Assembly: GCA_026874595.1 (NCBI GenBank)
Contig: CM049311.1
Location: 39,929,676 to 39,993,675 of the forward strand
Reading direction: 5' to 3'
Source: Sipunculus nudus
Lineage: Eukaryota; Annelida; Sipuncula; Golfingiida; Sipunculidae
Length of the DNA stretch: 64,000 nt
Shown here: piece by piece, positions 25,795 to 39,815 of the stretch
How the letters are laid out: every line of letters starts with the position of its first letter
How positions within the stretch are numbered: position 1 is the stretch's first letter
The notes under the pieces: generated by a model
Database searches by the model: none
Seen by the model: only the letters and a program-made list of their open reading frames with translations
What the model was told of the DNA's origin: nothing
Translations under genes and position numbers: made by a program

Positions 25795-26739
25795 TATACA
25801 CACATATGACCTGCTTCAGCAGTCAATAAAAATTGATTCCAATCTGTAAGATTTTGTTGTCTATACATTTAAAATATTAAATTGAAAATGATTTTTTTAA
25901 TTTTCTTAATATTAGGGAGAGGGGGTGGCTATTATCGTCTTTATCGTTAAGGTAGGGGGCCTTCTACCTGGGGGGCTTCTGTCTAGCGGAAATAATCACC
26001 GGGGGTGGGGGTGGGGGGTTCGTCCGTACCCCGAGATTCTCAGTACTTGTCTGTGATTATAAGATTCTCAGTCCCGTGGCATAACCAGGGGACTTTCCAA
26101 ATGCATGATGCACATACGCCCGTCGCATATCTTGTGAACTCTGACCTCATTAATATGCATGAATTTTGCTGAGAACGTAATACAGGTGAAAAACTGTATT
26201 GGTTAACAGTCACAATGAGTTTCATGAAAATCCATCAGATTTCAGTAAGTCGTCACGTGCGGCGCCAAATTCTGGTGACCTCCGATTTTACGCACCGATT
26301 TGCTTGAAATTGATATTAGGCGAAATATTATATTTATTAATATTTCTGTTGAGTTTTATCATGTAAATCCATCATATTTCTGGTAAGTTATCGCGGCGAC
26401 AGCACAAAGCCTAGTGACCAGTGACCTTATTAAATATGCGCGGATTTTAATCTTTTGGTAAGTAGGTACGGTGAGTTTCGCGGTGGCACTAAATGTTAAC
26501 GGACGGACCGTGGGTATACCATAAATCGTTCCTTCACAGACGGGCGTATAAAAAGGACACCCGACTTTAACGGCCACCCGGACCCAGAGTTATATTGGAC
26601 AGATAAAATAGTTCCTGTACAGTGTCGCATCCTCTCCTTATTAACCGACCAGGCATCGTATATAATCATATGCAGTTACCTTGGCTTCTGGTGTGAGAAG
26701 TGGAGCCTGTATCACGGCCCCGTTGTTAAGATTTATATC
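24924..26739. other. Non-coding stretch with microsatellite and degenerate repeats
   Basis: No supported gene. A compound (AT)n/(AC)n tract lies at 25687-25803. A C/G-rich stretch with CGGGGGTGGGGGTGGGG is near 25998-26018. From about 26160 to 26480 there are two degenerate ~145-bp segments sharing AAATCCATCA-ATTTC-G and GTGACCT phrases with GCGGCGCCAAA or GCGGCGACAG between them, likely another decayed modular element. Confidence 0.5.
25687..25803. repeat. Compound (AT)n/(AC)n microsatellite
   Basis: TA-rich run, then ACACACACACACACAC, then a long pure AT run and a short TACA tail. Open frames across it are artefacts of the dinucleotide pattern. Confidence 0.93.
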
Positions 26740-27523
26740 GGCCCACGCATTTTCTATAATTTTTAATTTTTTGAGACCTTCAAAGATGCTCCTACAATTG
26801 CACCTAGAATTTTCTCACTTAACAACTTCTAAATTGTGCATTCATCACCATGATTTTTGCATGCATATTAATCATGGAGTGTTTCATCCGATCCAGCAGG
26901 CTGGTAAAGCCAACTTGATTTTATTTTCAAATTTTCTTCAAATTTTAACTTTTGACACCTTCAAAGATGGTCCTAGAATTACACCTAGAATTTTATAACT
27001 TGACATCCAGGGAGGTCATGAAAATCTCCTTGGAAACCTGAAATTAGGTCTGTTACCAATATCCTGTGAGCTCTGGGGCTTGTAAGTACCCCTCAGAATA
27101 ATTCAAGATTTTATACAAAACCTCCAGTTTCTTAACAACTACTAACTAATGCATTCATCACCATGATTCTTTGCATGCACATTCATCATGGAGTGTTCCA
27201 TCAGTTTCTGCAGGCTGGTGGCGCCACGTGGATTTTTTATCAATTTTTTTACGCATTTTCTTTTTTTATTTTTGAGACCTTCAAAGATGGCCCTAGAATT
27301 GCACCTGGAATCTTCTAATTTGACATTCAGAAAGGTCAATGAAAAATCACCTTTGAAACCTGAAATTATGTTTGTTACCCATATCCTTCGAGCTATGCTT
27401 CAGTTGAAAGGAAATACCATCTTCAAAATTTGGCATTTTGTGATAAAATAAAAAAATGATAAAATTCCTTTTGTGTATGCCTTTCTAGTCAGCTGAGCGT
27501 CATGACCCCTGGGTCACTTGTTT
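26740..27523 (+). mobile_element. Family A element, 5'-truncated copy 2
   Basis: Contains two to three family A modules (GACCTTCAAAGATG, TTGGAAACCTGAAATTAGG, CTGGTGGCGCCACGTGG) and the family tail CAGCTGAGCGTCATGACCC then CTGGGTCACTTGTTT. The terminal palindrome carries one change (TGACCCCTGGGTCA). The TTTTTAGCTCAGCTG head is missing. Confidence 0.72.
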
Positions 27524-27798
27524 AAACTTGTTGGCCATTCCCTATCAGGCGAGTAATAACATATAAATAAAACTCTTGTTTACACAAAACCCTCTGTGCA
27601 GATGCCTGTTGCCGTATCGGATCTGCACAGCCGTATCGTTAATTACTTGTGTGCAGAAAAACAACATTGAATGAATCATATAAATTAAACAGCGAGAATA
27701 GATGAAATAGAGATATCCTCATCACCATGGAAATTTCATCAGTTTTTAAGAATCTGACCACCAGTATTATGAATACACTGTTGTTGTTGTTAAATGTA

Positions 27799-30026
27799 TT
27801 TTTAACGAACCTGTGAGCTTATACGATGGTGCGGCGTCGTGCGTCAGTGCTTCGTGCGTCGTCTGTACGGCTAGCATTACCAAACTTCTTGCAAAGAATC
27901 AGTCATCTGAAAAACTATTGGATTTTGTTTATTTTTTACTTCCTGCATTTTCTTAGATTTTATAGGATAAAAGCTAAAAAAAAAGCTATAAAAATCTTCT
28001 CCGAAACTCTCCAGCCAAATTGTCCAGTATTTCACAGAAATGATATATGGAACAATCTCTCTCAAGTTTGTTCGAATGGTTCCAGTTCGGAGATTTTTGC
28101 CCGAGTTACAGGAGGTTAAACTTAGTCATCTGTGCAAAAAAGCACACTAAAATTGAAATCTCAGAAACGGCTGGAGCTATCGTCACCCAATTTTATGCCA
28201 ATGTTGGTCACATGAGTCATATCTGAAATTGAGGTATTGGTGGCGCCACCTGCATTGGCCTTTTTTGAAAGGGGTAATCAGTGCCTGTATCATACTGAGG
28301 GCTACAAAAAAACTTCTTCTCTGAAACCATATGGCCAAATTGTTAAATATTGCACAGAAATTATCCTAGGGTAATGCTTTCTGAAGTTTGTTAATATAGT
28401 CTCTGATTATTTACTTTTGGCTGAGTTATGGGAAGCTGATTTTAGTCATATGCCATAACGGCCCATTTTGGCTCGATGCCTACAAAGATCTTCTTAAAAA
28501 AAAAAACCCACTGGGCCAAATTCTTAAATCTCACGCGTTAATTATTCTCAGATGTTGATAATTCAAGTTTGTTCAAATGGTTTTGGTTTAGTGTTTTTTG
28601 GCAGATTTACGGGAAGCTGAACTTAGCCAGTTTGCTGTATCATCCTATATGAATTATAACCCTGCAAAACTTTTTTCGACCGACGCCATTGAAGCCAAAT
28701 TGTTTAATATTTTACAAGAATAATCCCCCATAATAATTCAAATAAAAATTGTCTTTAATTGTTCCACATTAATGATTTTTTTTGCTGAATTATGGAGATA
28801 GAATTGAGTAATTTTTCCATTATGTTAGCTGTGTGATGCTGTTACATCGAGCCTGGCACCAGTTTAGCAGCATCCATAACATCATGCCACTAGACATTTA
28901 GATTTCAGGTTATCTGTGATTAATTAATATTTACAAGAATGTTTTTTAAAAGCTTTTAAGGAAATTAGATTTATGATTTAAATTATTCATCATACCAGAC
29001 AGTGTTACAATCATGAATATTCAGCTCTTTGGCTTATAAAGACGGCTGTACATGGATTATAAATGGATGGTATCCATACTCAACTTAATTCAAGAATTTG
29101 CGATCAATGAGATGCATCTGTATTATAATTATGCAGTCAGTATGCATATGTAATAATTTTCCATATATTCCTGATTTCTTTTTTCTTATAAAAAGTCTGG
29201 GGAAAATGTTTTTCAAAGTTATTTCAAGTAGGGACCACTTTTGTGTACAGATGGCACCGCTTGGTTTACCATTTGCAGATTGCCAGTGCCTTGATGTCAG
29301 CTCTATAAATAATTTTGGCACAGTGCCAGGATTTGAAGGATGCAGCCAGATATAGGTCAGGAGTTCTTTCAGTGCAGTAGTTGCATCCTATTTATAGCTT
29401 AGGCAGGCTGCCTACTTAGTCAGATTATGCAACAGGTCAAAAGTTCACTCATTGCAGCCAGGTACAGGGCAACCGACTTACTCACCTAAGCCTGGTCAGC
29501 CCAGTGCATCAAACTCGAGGGAAGTTTGATGTATTGGCCTGATATTTTGACCTGTCTATGCGTCTTGATGGCTTTCGAGTTCACATGAAAGGTTTCGCCA
29601 CCTACATTTACTTTTGCACTGTGTATGCGCCTGCTTATTTCTACAGAGGAATTCGATACATCAGCCTGAAATCAGGCATATTTATACATATCCGGTAGCT
29701 TTATCGTGTACAAGACTGGTGGCGCCACCTACAATACTTTTTGCACAGAGTATGTCCCTGCTTATTTCTCAGGAGGGGTTTGACATATCAGTCTGATATT
29801 GGGCATATGTATATATCTCTTCGTTTTAAACAAGACTGGTGATGCCAGCTACAATCATTTTTGTGTCGTGTGCACCCATGCCAGAATTTCAGCAGTGATG
29901 TTTGTGTAATTGTTTCTTGTTCATATACATGTTACAAATGTTCTTGAAAGTAATGGTCGAGCATTGAAGCATTATAACTGGAGTAATCCCTTTGCACAGG
30001 TTCGCATTAGGCCTGTAGGCCTTGTT
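27799..30026 (+). mobile_element. Family B element, copy 2
   Basis: Head TTTTAACGAACCTGTGAGC with GGTGCGGCGTCGTGCGTC, modules with CAGAAACGGCTGGAGCTATC and GGTATTGGTGGCGCCACC (28239), then direct repeats around GGTCAAAAGTTCACTCATTG (29338-29470). It continues with the CCTGATATTTTGACCTGTC and ACAAGACTGGTGGCGCC modules and ends in GCATTAGGCCTGTAGGCC-TTGTT. It is longer than copy 1 because of extra ~170-bp modules with CCAAATTGTTTAATATTTTA. There is no coding content. Confidence 0.75.
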
Positions 30027-30433
30027 CATAAACAAGTTCATACAGAAGTTTCAAATTTTCAGCCGAGGTTTAACATGATTTACAATGTTTTATCACTCTT
30101 TTTAATTTCCAGAATTAGATTGAAATTGCAAAAGAGCAGAATATTTTTTATCAAATACATGTGCTAGGCCTATTGAATGGCTCGAGTCTTGCCATTTTTA
30201 ATCACACATCCGACCGAAGACCGGTGGTGCTACTTTCTGTTCCTTCATTTTAATCACGTCTGTTTATGACAATTAGCAGTAATGTAACACATTTAGCTTT
30301 GCCATTAGATATTTAAATTATATGTCATAACACCAAGATAATCCAAATCACATGCATGTCAACATGGAGTGTTACGGGAAGCGCTCCCATTGTAAAATCA
30401 CGAGAAATAACCCTTTTGAATGGCCCTTTTCCA

Positions 30434-31257
30434 TGTTACGGAACCTAATATCAACAGATCACGTATGCGTGATGAACATTAATTTTGTCAAGAAGATAAA
30501 AAAAATCAGATTCTGTAACAATAGTCAGCGTGAAATGTCTAGGGGAATGAAAAAAGAAGTCAGTGTTTTTTTGTTAACAAATAACTATAATTTATTCTTA
30601 AAACAACCCTAACATTACAATACCCTAAATCATTACAATGACACAGTATAACAGCAAATCAATACAATCACACAGTAAAATAAACAAAGTGCACAGTACC
30701 TGGATACCACCACTGTCACAACGATAAGTCCTTTTAAATGTATATGCCGGATGAAAAGTCCACACAAACTCTCCCGGAGAATAACAGTCCAATGTAAAGC
30801 TCTTGTAACAAACCAGAAAGTAAACTTGAGGCAGGCAGCACCAAATTGTATAGAGTAAGTAATAGTGGAATCCCTGAAATTACTGGACAATCGGATAGGT
30901 CCCACACACTGACTAACTTGCTTCCGTCCGCTGGAATATTCTCTCACCTCTCTGCCCGCTCTAAAACACAGCCACCTATTTATAATTTCTCGCCCCAAGC
31001 CGAGAATTTTCCACTTCTCGAACAGTCTAAAAAAATTCCAATATAATACACAGTAAACACGCTCAATAAACATACTAGAACAGAGAACGCCGTGTCAGGG
31101 TTCACACGTGAGCTCGGCCAGGCGAGAAAGCACCAAGCTAGCATGACTACGAGAGTTCAACCAGTACGGATTAAACTGAGAGGGCAACACGCGGCCAGAC
31201 ACGGACGCCACAACACGAGTTACGCCCGTGCCACACAATAAAAGGGCACCTGTAACA
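30434..31257 (-). mobile_element. Solo LTR (reverse copy)
   Basis: Read on the - strand it begins TGTTACAGGTGCC and ends GGTTCCGTAACA, so it has TG...CA ends with the inverted pair TGTTAC/GTAACA. It aligns along its length with 42341-43132. A TATA-like TATAAATAGG lies on the - strand near 30974-30985, and the poly(A) signal AATAAA near 30592-30597. Flanking bases (TTCCA left, ATATA right) do not form a target duplication. No gag, pol or primer-binding site is seen beside it, so it is interpreted as a solo LTR. Confidence 0.75.
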
Positions 31258-32901
31258 ATATATAGGGAATGCAGCCTGCTTGTAACCGCGACAAACTGTA
31301 CTGTATTGCTTCTAAACTTAAAAAAAAAAAAAACAGACGGTGGCGTATCGTGGTGTATATATAATGAATTTAGTCGAGAACTAGAGCTTGACAGCAAGAG
31401 GCCATGTTAGCACCAGGATGTCAGAAGATGTTACCAAGAACATGATTTGCCATAGGCCAACGTGTTGCTCCGAACGCTGGAGGCCGGGGTATGCCTGTTG
31501 CAAAGACGGGAATTTTCGGAAACGCGCGTTTCTGCGTGCATGAAAAAGAGGACAGATTAACCCCCTCTAATAAATCATACAAATAGTTGGTTTATCAACT
31601 TTATTGATGGCTGTGTCTCGATTTGAATATTGCTCTACATGCTGATCTTGGATACCATATTTGTGTGTGAGACTCATTTTAATGTTGAGAATGACAAATT
31701 ACAGTAATGTCCGAGTCAATGCTCAGGTAAACATATTTTGCTATGAACCATAACATTGAAACTGCTTCACTCAGACCCATCTCTGAAATGAAACAAACTT
31801 AACATTTACATGCAGCCTGAGTCAAATATTTCTTCTAAAAAGTCATAAACAGTTGTAATATTTCCCGAAAATGTATCTATTGTGAGTAAACATTATGTAA
31901 AGATCACGATTTCTCAGTAGTGTCTGCACAGGCGGACATCAACTCTGTTGTGCTTAAATCTTTGCTGTGCGTATTCGACAAGTGGTGACATCTGGAGTAC
32001 TTGCCGCTCGCTATTGCCGCTCGTGTTAATGTGTTCCAGATCCAGATAAATACACATTGCTAATTCAAATTCTTAATGTCGGCTCTGTTGTTGTTGTGGT
32101 ATCTTGAGAGCGACAAGTCTTACCCATTAGTTATTTATTTTAAATTTAATTTAGAGTTACCTTATTCAGAAATGTAAATCGGTCCTAATTTATTTGATTT
32201 CATTGATAGTTCCACCTGATGAGATACACAAAAACTAGCGACAGCCTGTCACCCCAAACGTCATGGCTACACAAAAACTAAAAAAGTGAATACCGGGTAT
32301 GCACATATATGCTTAAAATTTCAAATACTTCCAGTAGTGATGAACATTTTATTTTTTTACCACGGATAGAAATGCAATAAAATAATTCATTTTACATGTA
32401 TTATTGTCAGGGTAATGGGACATAGAGTGGCACGTCTAAGTTCCATGGTTCTCTCCGGGTCCTCCGGTTTCATCCTCCTCTAAAGACTACATAACGCCAC
32501 AACCAGAGCCATAGAGAGTGTCTAGCTTCGGTTATTCTAACTATTTGTACAATCCATGTGAATAAACGATCTTTAAATACCAGACAAAATGTAATTCCGT
32601 TGTTATTTATTAAATATAATGTTGACAATAGAACCCGTTCTCTTGAAACACTTTAGCATACCGTGCTTCACAACTAAGTAATTCTAGCGGACATAAAGAA
32701 CCTTATTTATAGTTTATAGTCAGGGAGCTCTGATTCTGACCTTAGGTGTAACATCGGATTACGATTTCTTTTGCGTTAAGTGGTAATCTAAGACCTATAT
32801 TTTAATAATTAGATTAATGCCACTCTGGCATTCTTGAGGAAAATTTGTTTGAATGGTTTTAAAATTTGATTTTTTAAAAATATATTTATATAGAACGTCC
32901 G
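31258..32901. other. Unique sequence, no gene identified
   Basis: No coding exon, tandem array or recognised mobile element end is visible; only a short A-run near 31320-31332. Confidence 0.45.
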
Positions 32902-35308
32902 TTTTTAGTTCAGCTGACTGTAAGTCATCTGAGCTATAGCGATCACCCTTTGTCCGTCGGCCGTCCCGGGCCGGCCGTCTAGCCATCCGGCCATCTGTCC
33001 GTTAACAGGGCACAAATCGTAACCGCTGGACCTGGAATCTTCTTACTTGACATCCAGGGAGGTCCATGAAAATTCTCCTTGAAAACCTGGAATTAGGTCT
33101 CTGTTACCCATATTCTTCGAGCTATGGGGCTCCAAAGTACCCCCCCCCCCAGTATAATGGAAAATTTGATACAAAGGCTCAAGTATCTGAACAACTAATG
33201 CATTGATCTCCATGATTCTTTGCATAGATATTGATCATAGAGTGTTTCATCAGTTTATGCAGACTGGTAGCGCTACCTGTATTTTTTTTTTTTTTTTACG
33301 ATTTTTTTCTCTATTTTTGAGACCTTAAAAGATTCGGTCATCTGTTAACAGGGCACAAATCATAACAACTGGACCTAGAATCTTAATATGCAGAGAGGTC
33401 CATGAAAAGTCTCCTTGGAAACTTAAAATTAGGTCCCTATTACCCAAATTCTTCGTGCTATAAGTACCCCCCAGAATAATGGAAAATTTGATACGAAAGC
33501 TCCAGTATCTGAACAACTAATGCATTGATAACCATGATTTTTTGCATGGATATTGGTCATGGAATGTTTTATCACTTTCCGCAGACTGGTGGCGCCAGCC
33601 GTATTTTTTTCGATTTTTACAAATTTTTATTTTCTCTATTTTTTTTAGAACTTAAGATGTGGTCATCTGTTAACAGGGCACAAATCCTAAGGACTTGACC
33701 GAGGATCTTCTCTCGTAACATGCAGGTAGGCCCATGAAAAGTCTCTGTGGAAACCTGGAATAAGGTCTCTGTTACCCATATTCTTCGAGCTATGGGGCTC
33801 TGAAATACCCCCCCCCCCAAGAATAATGGAAAATTTGATACAAAGGCTCTAGTATCTGAACAACTATTGGATTGATCACCATGATTCTTTGCAAGGATAT
33901 TGATCATGGAGTGATTCATCAGTTTTTGCAGACAGGTGGCGCCACCTTATTTTTTTTCGATTTTTTACATTTTTTTTTTCTCAATTTTTGAGACCTTAAA
34001 AGATGTGGTCATATGTTAACAGGGTACATAATGTAACCACTGGACCTAGAAACTTCTGTCTTGACATGCAGGGAGGCCCATTAAAAATCTTCTCTGAAAC
34101 CTGGAATTAGGTCTCTGTTACCCATATTCTTCGAGCTATAGTGCTTTGAAGTATCCCCAAGAACAACTAAAAAGTTGATACAAAAGCTCTAGTATCTCAA
34201 CAAATGGTTCATTGATTGCCATGATTCTCTGCCTGCATATTCATCATGGAGTGTTTCATCAATTCCTGCTGACTGGTGTATTTTTTTCGATTTTTTTAAT
34301 GATTTTTTTTCTCTATTTTTGAGACTTTAAAAGATGCAGTCATCTGTTAACAGGGCACAAAAAGTAACCATTGGACCTAGAATCTTCTATCTTGACATGC
34401 TGGGAGGTCAATAAAAATATCTCCGTGGAAACCTGAAATTAGGTCTCTGTTACCAATATGCCCTTAGCTATGGGGCTCAGTAGACCTCCCAAGAATAACT
34501 TAAAATTTAATACAAAAGCTGTAGTATCTCAACATATTGTGCAAGGATTTGCCGTGATTCTTTGCATGTATATTCATCATGGAGTTTTATCAGTTCTTGC
34601 AGACTGGTGGCGCCACCTGTTTTTTTTCCAACTTTTATGCATTTTTTCTCTCTTTTCGAGACCTTCAAAGATGCGGTGGTCTGTTAACAGGACAGGGAGG
34701 TCAATGAAAAATATCCTTGGAAACCTAAAATTAGGTCTCTGTTACCCATATTCTCTGAGCTATGGGGCTTATAAGCACCCCTTACATAATTGAAAATTTG
34801 ATACCAAAGCAGGGCACAAATTACAACCACAGGACCTAGAATCTTCTAACTTAAAATCCAGGGAGATCCATGAATAGTCTCCTTGGAAACATGAAATAAG
34901 GTCTCTGTTACCCATATTCTATGAGCAATGGGGCTTAAAAGCACACCCCAGAATATTTGAAAATTTGATACCAAAGTAGGGCACAAATCATAACGATTGG
35001 ACCCAGAATCTTCTCACTTGGCATCCTTAGAGTTCCTCAAAAGTTCTCCCCTCAAAACCTGAAATTGGGTCACTGTGACCTATAGTTTTGGGGTATGTTT
35101 GAGGCTCCCAGAAGTAATGAAAAATACACACAAATTGCCAGGCTCCTCAGGAAAGGTTGGTTGGATTGTTATCAAATTTTGTGTGCTAATGGGTCTTGAT
35201 GAACTTAAGCTAATGTGCATGAATGATGATGCCACCTATATTATCTTAATTAGTTTCCTGTGCAAGGACATATTGTCGGCTGAGCGTCATGACCCACGGG
35301 TCACTTGA
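32902..35308 (+). mobile_element. Family A element, copy 3
   Basis: Head TTTTTAGTTCAGCTGACTG with TAAGTCATCTGAGCT stem-loop, a GTCCGTCGGCCGTCC stretch, then about seven ~310-340-bp modules with the GGTGGCGCCACC box at 33935 and 34606 and variants at other module junctions. The tail is GGCTGAGCGTCATGACCC then ACGGGTCACTTG. Poly-C/T runs (33140-33152, 33282-33297) vary between modules. It is non-coding. Confidence 0.8.
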
Positions 35309-35664
35309 TTTTCAAGAATAAAAGCCCCATTTAAAATGCTTATGCACATCTAAAGTATCTTAGGTATTTTGAGATGAATCGTTGCTTGGTGTAAGAAATC
35401 CATTTGAATCGTCTTCTTGTTTAAATTTAAATTTAAAAACGTTTAAATTCTAATTTTAATTATATTTTATATATATATATATATGAAATATGTTCATATT
35501 CAACTTTTTCTTAGGGTATTTTGTGTCAAAAACACTCAATGAACTTAATTTTAGCTATGTCCTATGAAAGAGGAGTTAGCTGGTGACCGAAGGGTCCAAA
35601 TGGGGGCCCGGCCTGGCAAGGAATTCCTTTAAGGTGCAATTAAATGTTGTTAAATGTTGAGGTC

Positions 35665-38600
35665 TTTTTAGCAAACCTGTGAGCTAATGCGATGGTGTGG
35701 CGTCGTCCGTCGTCTGTCGTCCGTCGTCTGTACGTTAACCCATACTATCTCGAAAAGAACAGGAGCTAGCATCACGAAATTTTATGCAAAAAATTAGCCA
35801 TTTGAAAAACTCTTTCGGATTTTGCTTTTTTTATTTTCGCTAACTGCATTTTCTTAGACTTTATAGAGAAAAAGCTAAAGAACCTTAAAAAATCTTCTCC
35901 TCTAAAACGGTCCATCCACATTGTTCAATATTTCACAAAAATAATCTCTTATACCTTATCTCTCAAGTTTGTTCGAATGGTTCAATTTCGGTGAATTTTG
36001 GCCGAGTTACAGGAAGTTAAACTTGGTCATCTGTCCAAAAAAGCATACTAAAATGACAATCTCAGAAACGGCCGGAGCTATCATCACCAAATTTTATGCC
36101 AGTGTTGGTCACATGAGTCATATATGAAATTCAGGTATTGGTGGCGCCATCTGCATTGACCTTTTTTGTACGGTGGTCATCGGTCATCTGTACATTAACC
36201 CATAATTTCTCAGGAATAGCAGGAGCTAACATCCCTAGATTTTATGCAATAATCTGTAATATATCAAATGTTGTGGGATTCAGCTTATTTTTTTTTTTTT
36301 TTGCTATCTGCATTTACTAAGATTTTATAGGGAAAAAAGCCAAAAAAAAACTTTTAAAAGTCTTCTCCTTGTAAACTGTCCAGCCAAATTGTTCAATATT
36401 TTACAGAAACTAGAATACGGGTAGTCGACAACCGACTACGTGTATCCGCCAAAATCAGAGTGGAACGGGTGAAGTGAGGCATGGATTGAGTGGCAAGGGG
36501 AAATAGAGTGAGGTGTGTTGCATATTAGCATGGTTGTCTGCAGCCGAATGTGTATGTAGGTTGCGCCACCAACCACAAATCCAGAAAGCTGCCCTGAATG
36601 TCTGCAGCGTTAACATAAGTGTAGGTGGCGCCACCTGCCAAAAAATCGAGAAAGCTATCCAAGATGTTCCAAGCTAGACACGCAAATTCTTTAGGCAGAT
36701 AAGTCAAACCACTACAGAGATATGAGTGATTTTAGCCCACGGCAGACAAACAGTCAGACGCTGTGCAAAAAAGGTGGCAGGTGGCCCCTCCAGTTTTGTG
36801 TATGATAAAGAGCTATGTGAGATCTACACACATGCAAAATTTTGGCCCAATCGGTCAAACGGTTCCGGAGATATGAGCTTGTATGTCTGCAGCGTAAACT
36901 AGAATGTAGGTGGCGCCACCTGTCATAAAATCAAGAAAGCTGTCCAGGATGTATAAACCTGCAAAATGTTGGGCAGTTATATCAAACCACTACAGAGATA
37001 TGAGTGATTTTAGTCCAAGGCAGACAAACAGACGGACGCTGTGCAAAAATGGTTGCAGGTGACCCCTCCAGTTTTGTGTATGATAAAGAGCTATGTGAGA
37101 TCTAAACACTTGCAAAATTGTAGGGGGATATGTCCCTCCAGTCCTGAGATATAAGCCTGAATGTCTGCATCGTTAACATAAATGTAGTTGGCGCCACCTG
37201 CCGAAAAATCGAGAAAGCTATCCAAGATGTATAGACACGCAAATATTTTAGGAAGATAAGTCAAACCACTACAGAGATATGAGTGATTTTAGCCCACGGC
37301 AGACAAAAAGACGGACGCTGTGCAAATATGGTTGCAGGTGGCGCCATCAGTTTTGCGTATGATAAAGAGCTAAGTAAGCTCTATACACATGCAAAATTTT
37401 GGCCCAATCGGCCAAACGGTTCCCAAGATATGAGCTTGGATGTCTGCAGCGTGAACGTGAATGTAGGTGGCGCCACCTGTCATAAAATCAAGAAAGTTAT
37501 CCAGGGTGTATACGCATGCCGAATTTCAGGTGAATTAGTCAAACCACTGCAGAGATATGAGTGATTTTAACCCAAGGCAAATGAACAGATAGACACTGTG
37601 CAAACATGGTTGCAGGTGGCGCCACCATTTTTCTGTATGTTATAAGGCTATCCAAGGGCTACATTTGTACAAAAAAATTTTCCCGGTCGGTCAAACGGTT
37701 CCCGAGACATGTGGGTGTGAAAACAGACGCACAAATGGACGCTGGGCAGAGAGGAAAGGTCAGAGGTAAACGCCAATTGGTTAGGCACCAGTTCACATGT
37801 GACCTGATAATTGGTGTAAGTTTCGGAAAAATCCGTCCAGTAGTCTCAGAAGAGTTCTCGGAAACGAACGCGGCGGCGGCGGAACCCGGTCCAAAACACA
37901 GTGTCCACAAAACTTCGTTTTGGCGGATACAATGATCCTAGAGGCGAGCCCTCTCAAGTTTGTTCAAATGGTTTGAGTTTGATGAATTTTGGCGGAGTTA
38001 CGTGAATTTGAACTTAGTAATTTGGCCAAGTAAGCATACTGACATAGCAATCTCAGAAATAAAATGACTGGAGCTAGCATCACCAAGTATTGTGCAAATG
38101 TTGGTCACATGACTCATATTTGAAATTGCATATTATGTGGCGCCACCTACATTGACCTGTTAATTATGTGCAAAAACCTCATAATTTTAGCCTCTTTAAG
38201 CTTAAAAATGTTTATGATGAAACTGTCAAGTTGAATAGTTCAATTTTTTCACAAGAATTATCCTAGGACAAGGTTCTTTCAATCATATAACAATAGATTG
38301 AGTTTGATGATTTTTGGTTGAGTCGTGAAAAGCTTAAGTTAGTCTTATGGCCATTGTTGGCGATGACTGTTATATACAGCTGTAATTTACTTTGTTTTTT
38401 TTTCACGGGTACGGTGTAACTATCGTCGCGGGTACGGTGTGATTTTGCCTTTTTGATTCTATTATGATTTCTCTGTTATACTCTCCTGTAATGAAGTCAG
38501 AATAAAGACTGTTGAATTTTCTAAGTCGTAGTCGTAGTTCCATATGGACCTGGATTAAACTCGCCAAGTTGGGCTTATGAGAGTGGTCCCCAACAGCCAT

Positions 38601-39815
38601 TATTAAGTCTATTTTAAACTGGAGAACGCAGTAGTGTTCTTCTACAAAAATGTTGCTTCAATTATAACTTCTGTAACATTGCACAAAAATTATTCTTAGG
38701 TGGCCTTTGTTCAAGTTTACTTGAATGATTTTTGGCAGAATTATTGGACCTTTAAAATGAAAGAACTCTTTTATCATTGTAGATATTTTGATAAAAAGTC
38801 TTAGGAATATGTCAGCTTGAAAAAAAGCATTTTAGCCAAAATCTTTCAGTATGAGTAAACATATTTTTCTAAAATTGTGTCTGTATCTTTTAATAGGTTG
38901 AGAAACTGCCAACTGTTCCAGATATGGCAACAGGTCAACAGAGTTCATTCAGTGCAGGCAGATATATGTCAAGAGTTCACTCAGTGCAGAAGCTGCATTC
39001 TATTTATAGCTTTGGCAGACTGCCCACTGCATCAGATTTGGCACCAAAGTTTAGCCTGGATCTATTTATAGTTTTGGCAGACTACCAACTGTGTCAGATA
39101 ATGCAACAGGTCAAGAGTTCACTCAGTGCAGCCAGGTACAGGTCAAAAGTTTACTCAGTCTAGCCAGGTGCAGGTCAAGAGTTCACTCGGTGCAGTAGCT
39201 ATTTGTCACAGTTCACTCGGGGCAATTTCCTTTTTCACCTTAGCCTGTTCAGCCCAGTGCATCAGACTCAAGGTGAGTTTGATGCATTGGCATGTTATTT
39301 TGACATTTCTATGCTTCTTTGATGGCTTTCTCGGTGACAAGACAGGTGTCGCCACCTACAATGACTTTTGCACAATGTATGTGCCTGCTTATTTCTACTG
39401 AGGAATTTGATATATCAGCCTGAAATTGGGCATTTTTATACATATCGGATAGCTTTGTCATATACAAGACTGTGTGCCACCTACAATAATTTTTGTACAG
39501 TGTATGGCCCTGCTTATTTCTCAGGAGGGGTTTGATAAATCAGTCTGAAATTGGGCATATGTATATATCTCTGATAGCTTCGTTGTATACAAGACTGGTG
39601 GTGCCAGCAACAATCATTTTATTGTTGTGTGCACCCATGCCAGAATTTCAGCAGCGATATTTGTGTAATCGTTTCTTATTCAAAATGTTTAGTACTAGCA
39701 TTGTTCATAAACACATGTAACACGTGTACTTGAAAAGTAACGGTCCAGCATTGAAGCATTATATCTGGTGTAAATCCCATTGCACAGGTTCGCATTAGGC
39801 CTGTAGGCCTTGTTT
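35665..39815 (+). mobile_element. Family B element, copy 3, with nested Helitron-like insertion
   Basis: Head TTTTTAGCAAACCTGTGAGC with repeated CGTCGTCCGTCGTCTG. Family B modules then follow up to TTTTACAGAAA at 36409, the nested element (36410-37932), and resumption at TGATCCTAGAGG. Later come direct repeats GGTCAAGAGTTCACTCAGTG (38932-39200), the ACAAGACAGGTGTCGCC modules, and the terminal GCATTAGGCCTGTAGGCC-TTGTTT. Removing the nested element restores a continuous family B module. Confidence 0.77.
36410..37932 (-). mobile_element. Helitron-like element 2 (copy b), nested in family B
   Basis: On the - strand it runs from TTGTATCCGCCAAAACG to a perfect 7-bp hairpin GTAGTCG-GTTGT-CGACTAC and CCGTATTCTAG. 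The flanks join as ACAGAAA | TGATCCTAG. This equals the uninterrupted family B phrase at about 15344-15356 (CACAGAAATGATCCTAGGG), so insertion was at A|T with no duplication. It has more modules than copy a: palindromic boxes near 36624, 36776, 36909, 37058, 37188, 37339, 37466 and 37615 (some degenerate). It is non-coding. Confidence 0.85.
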
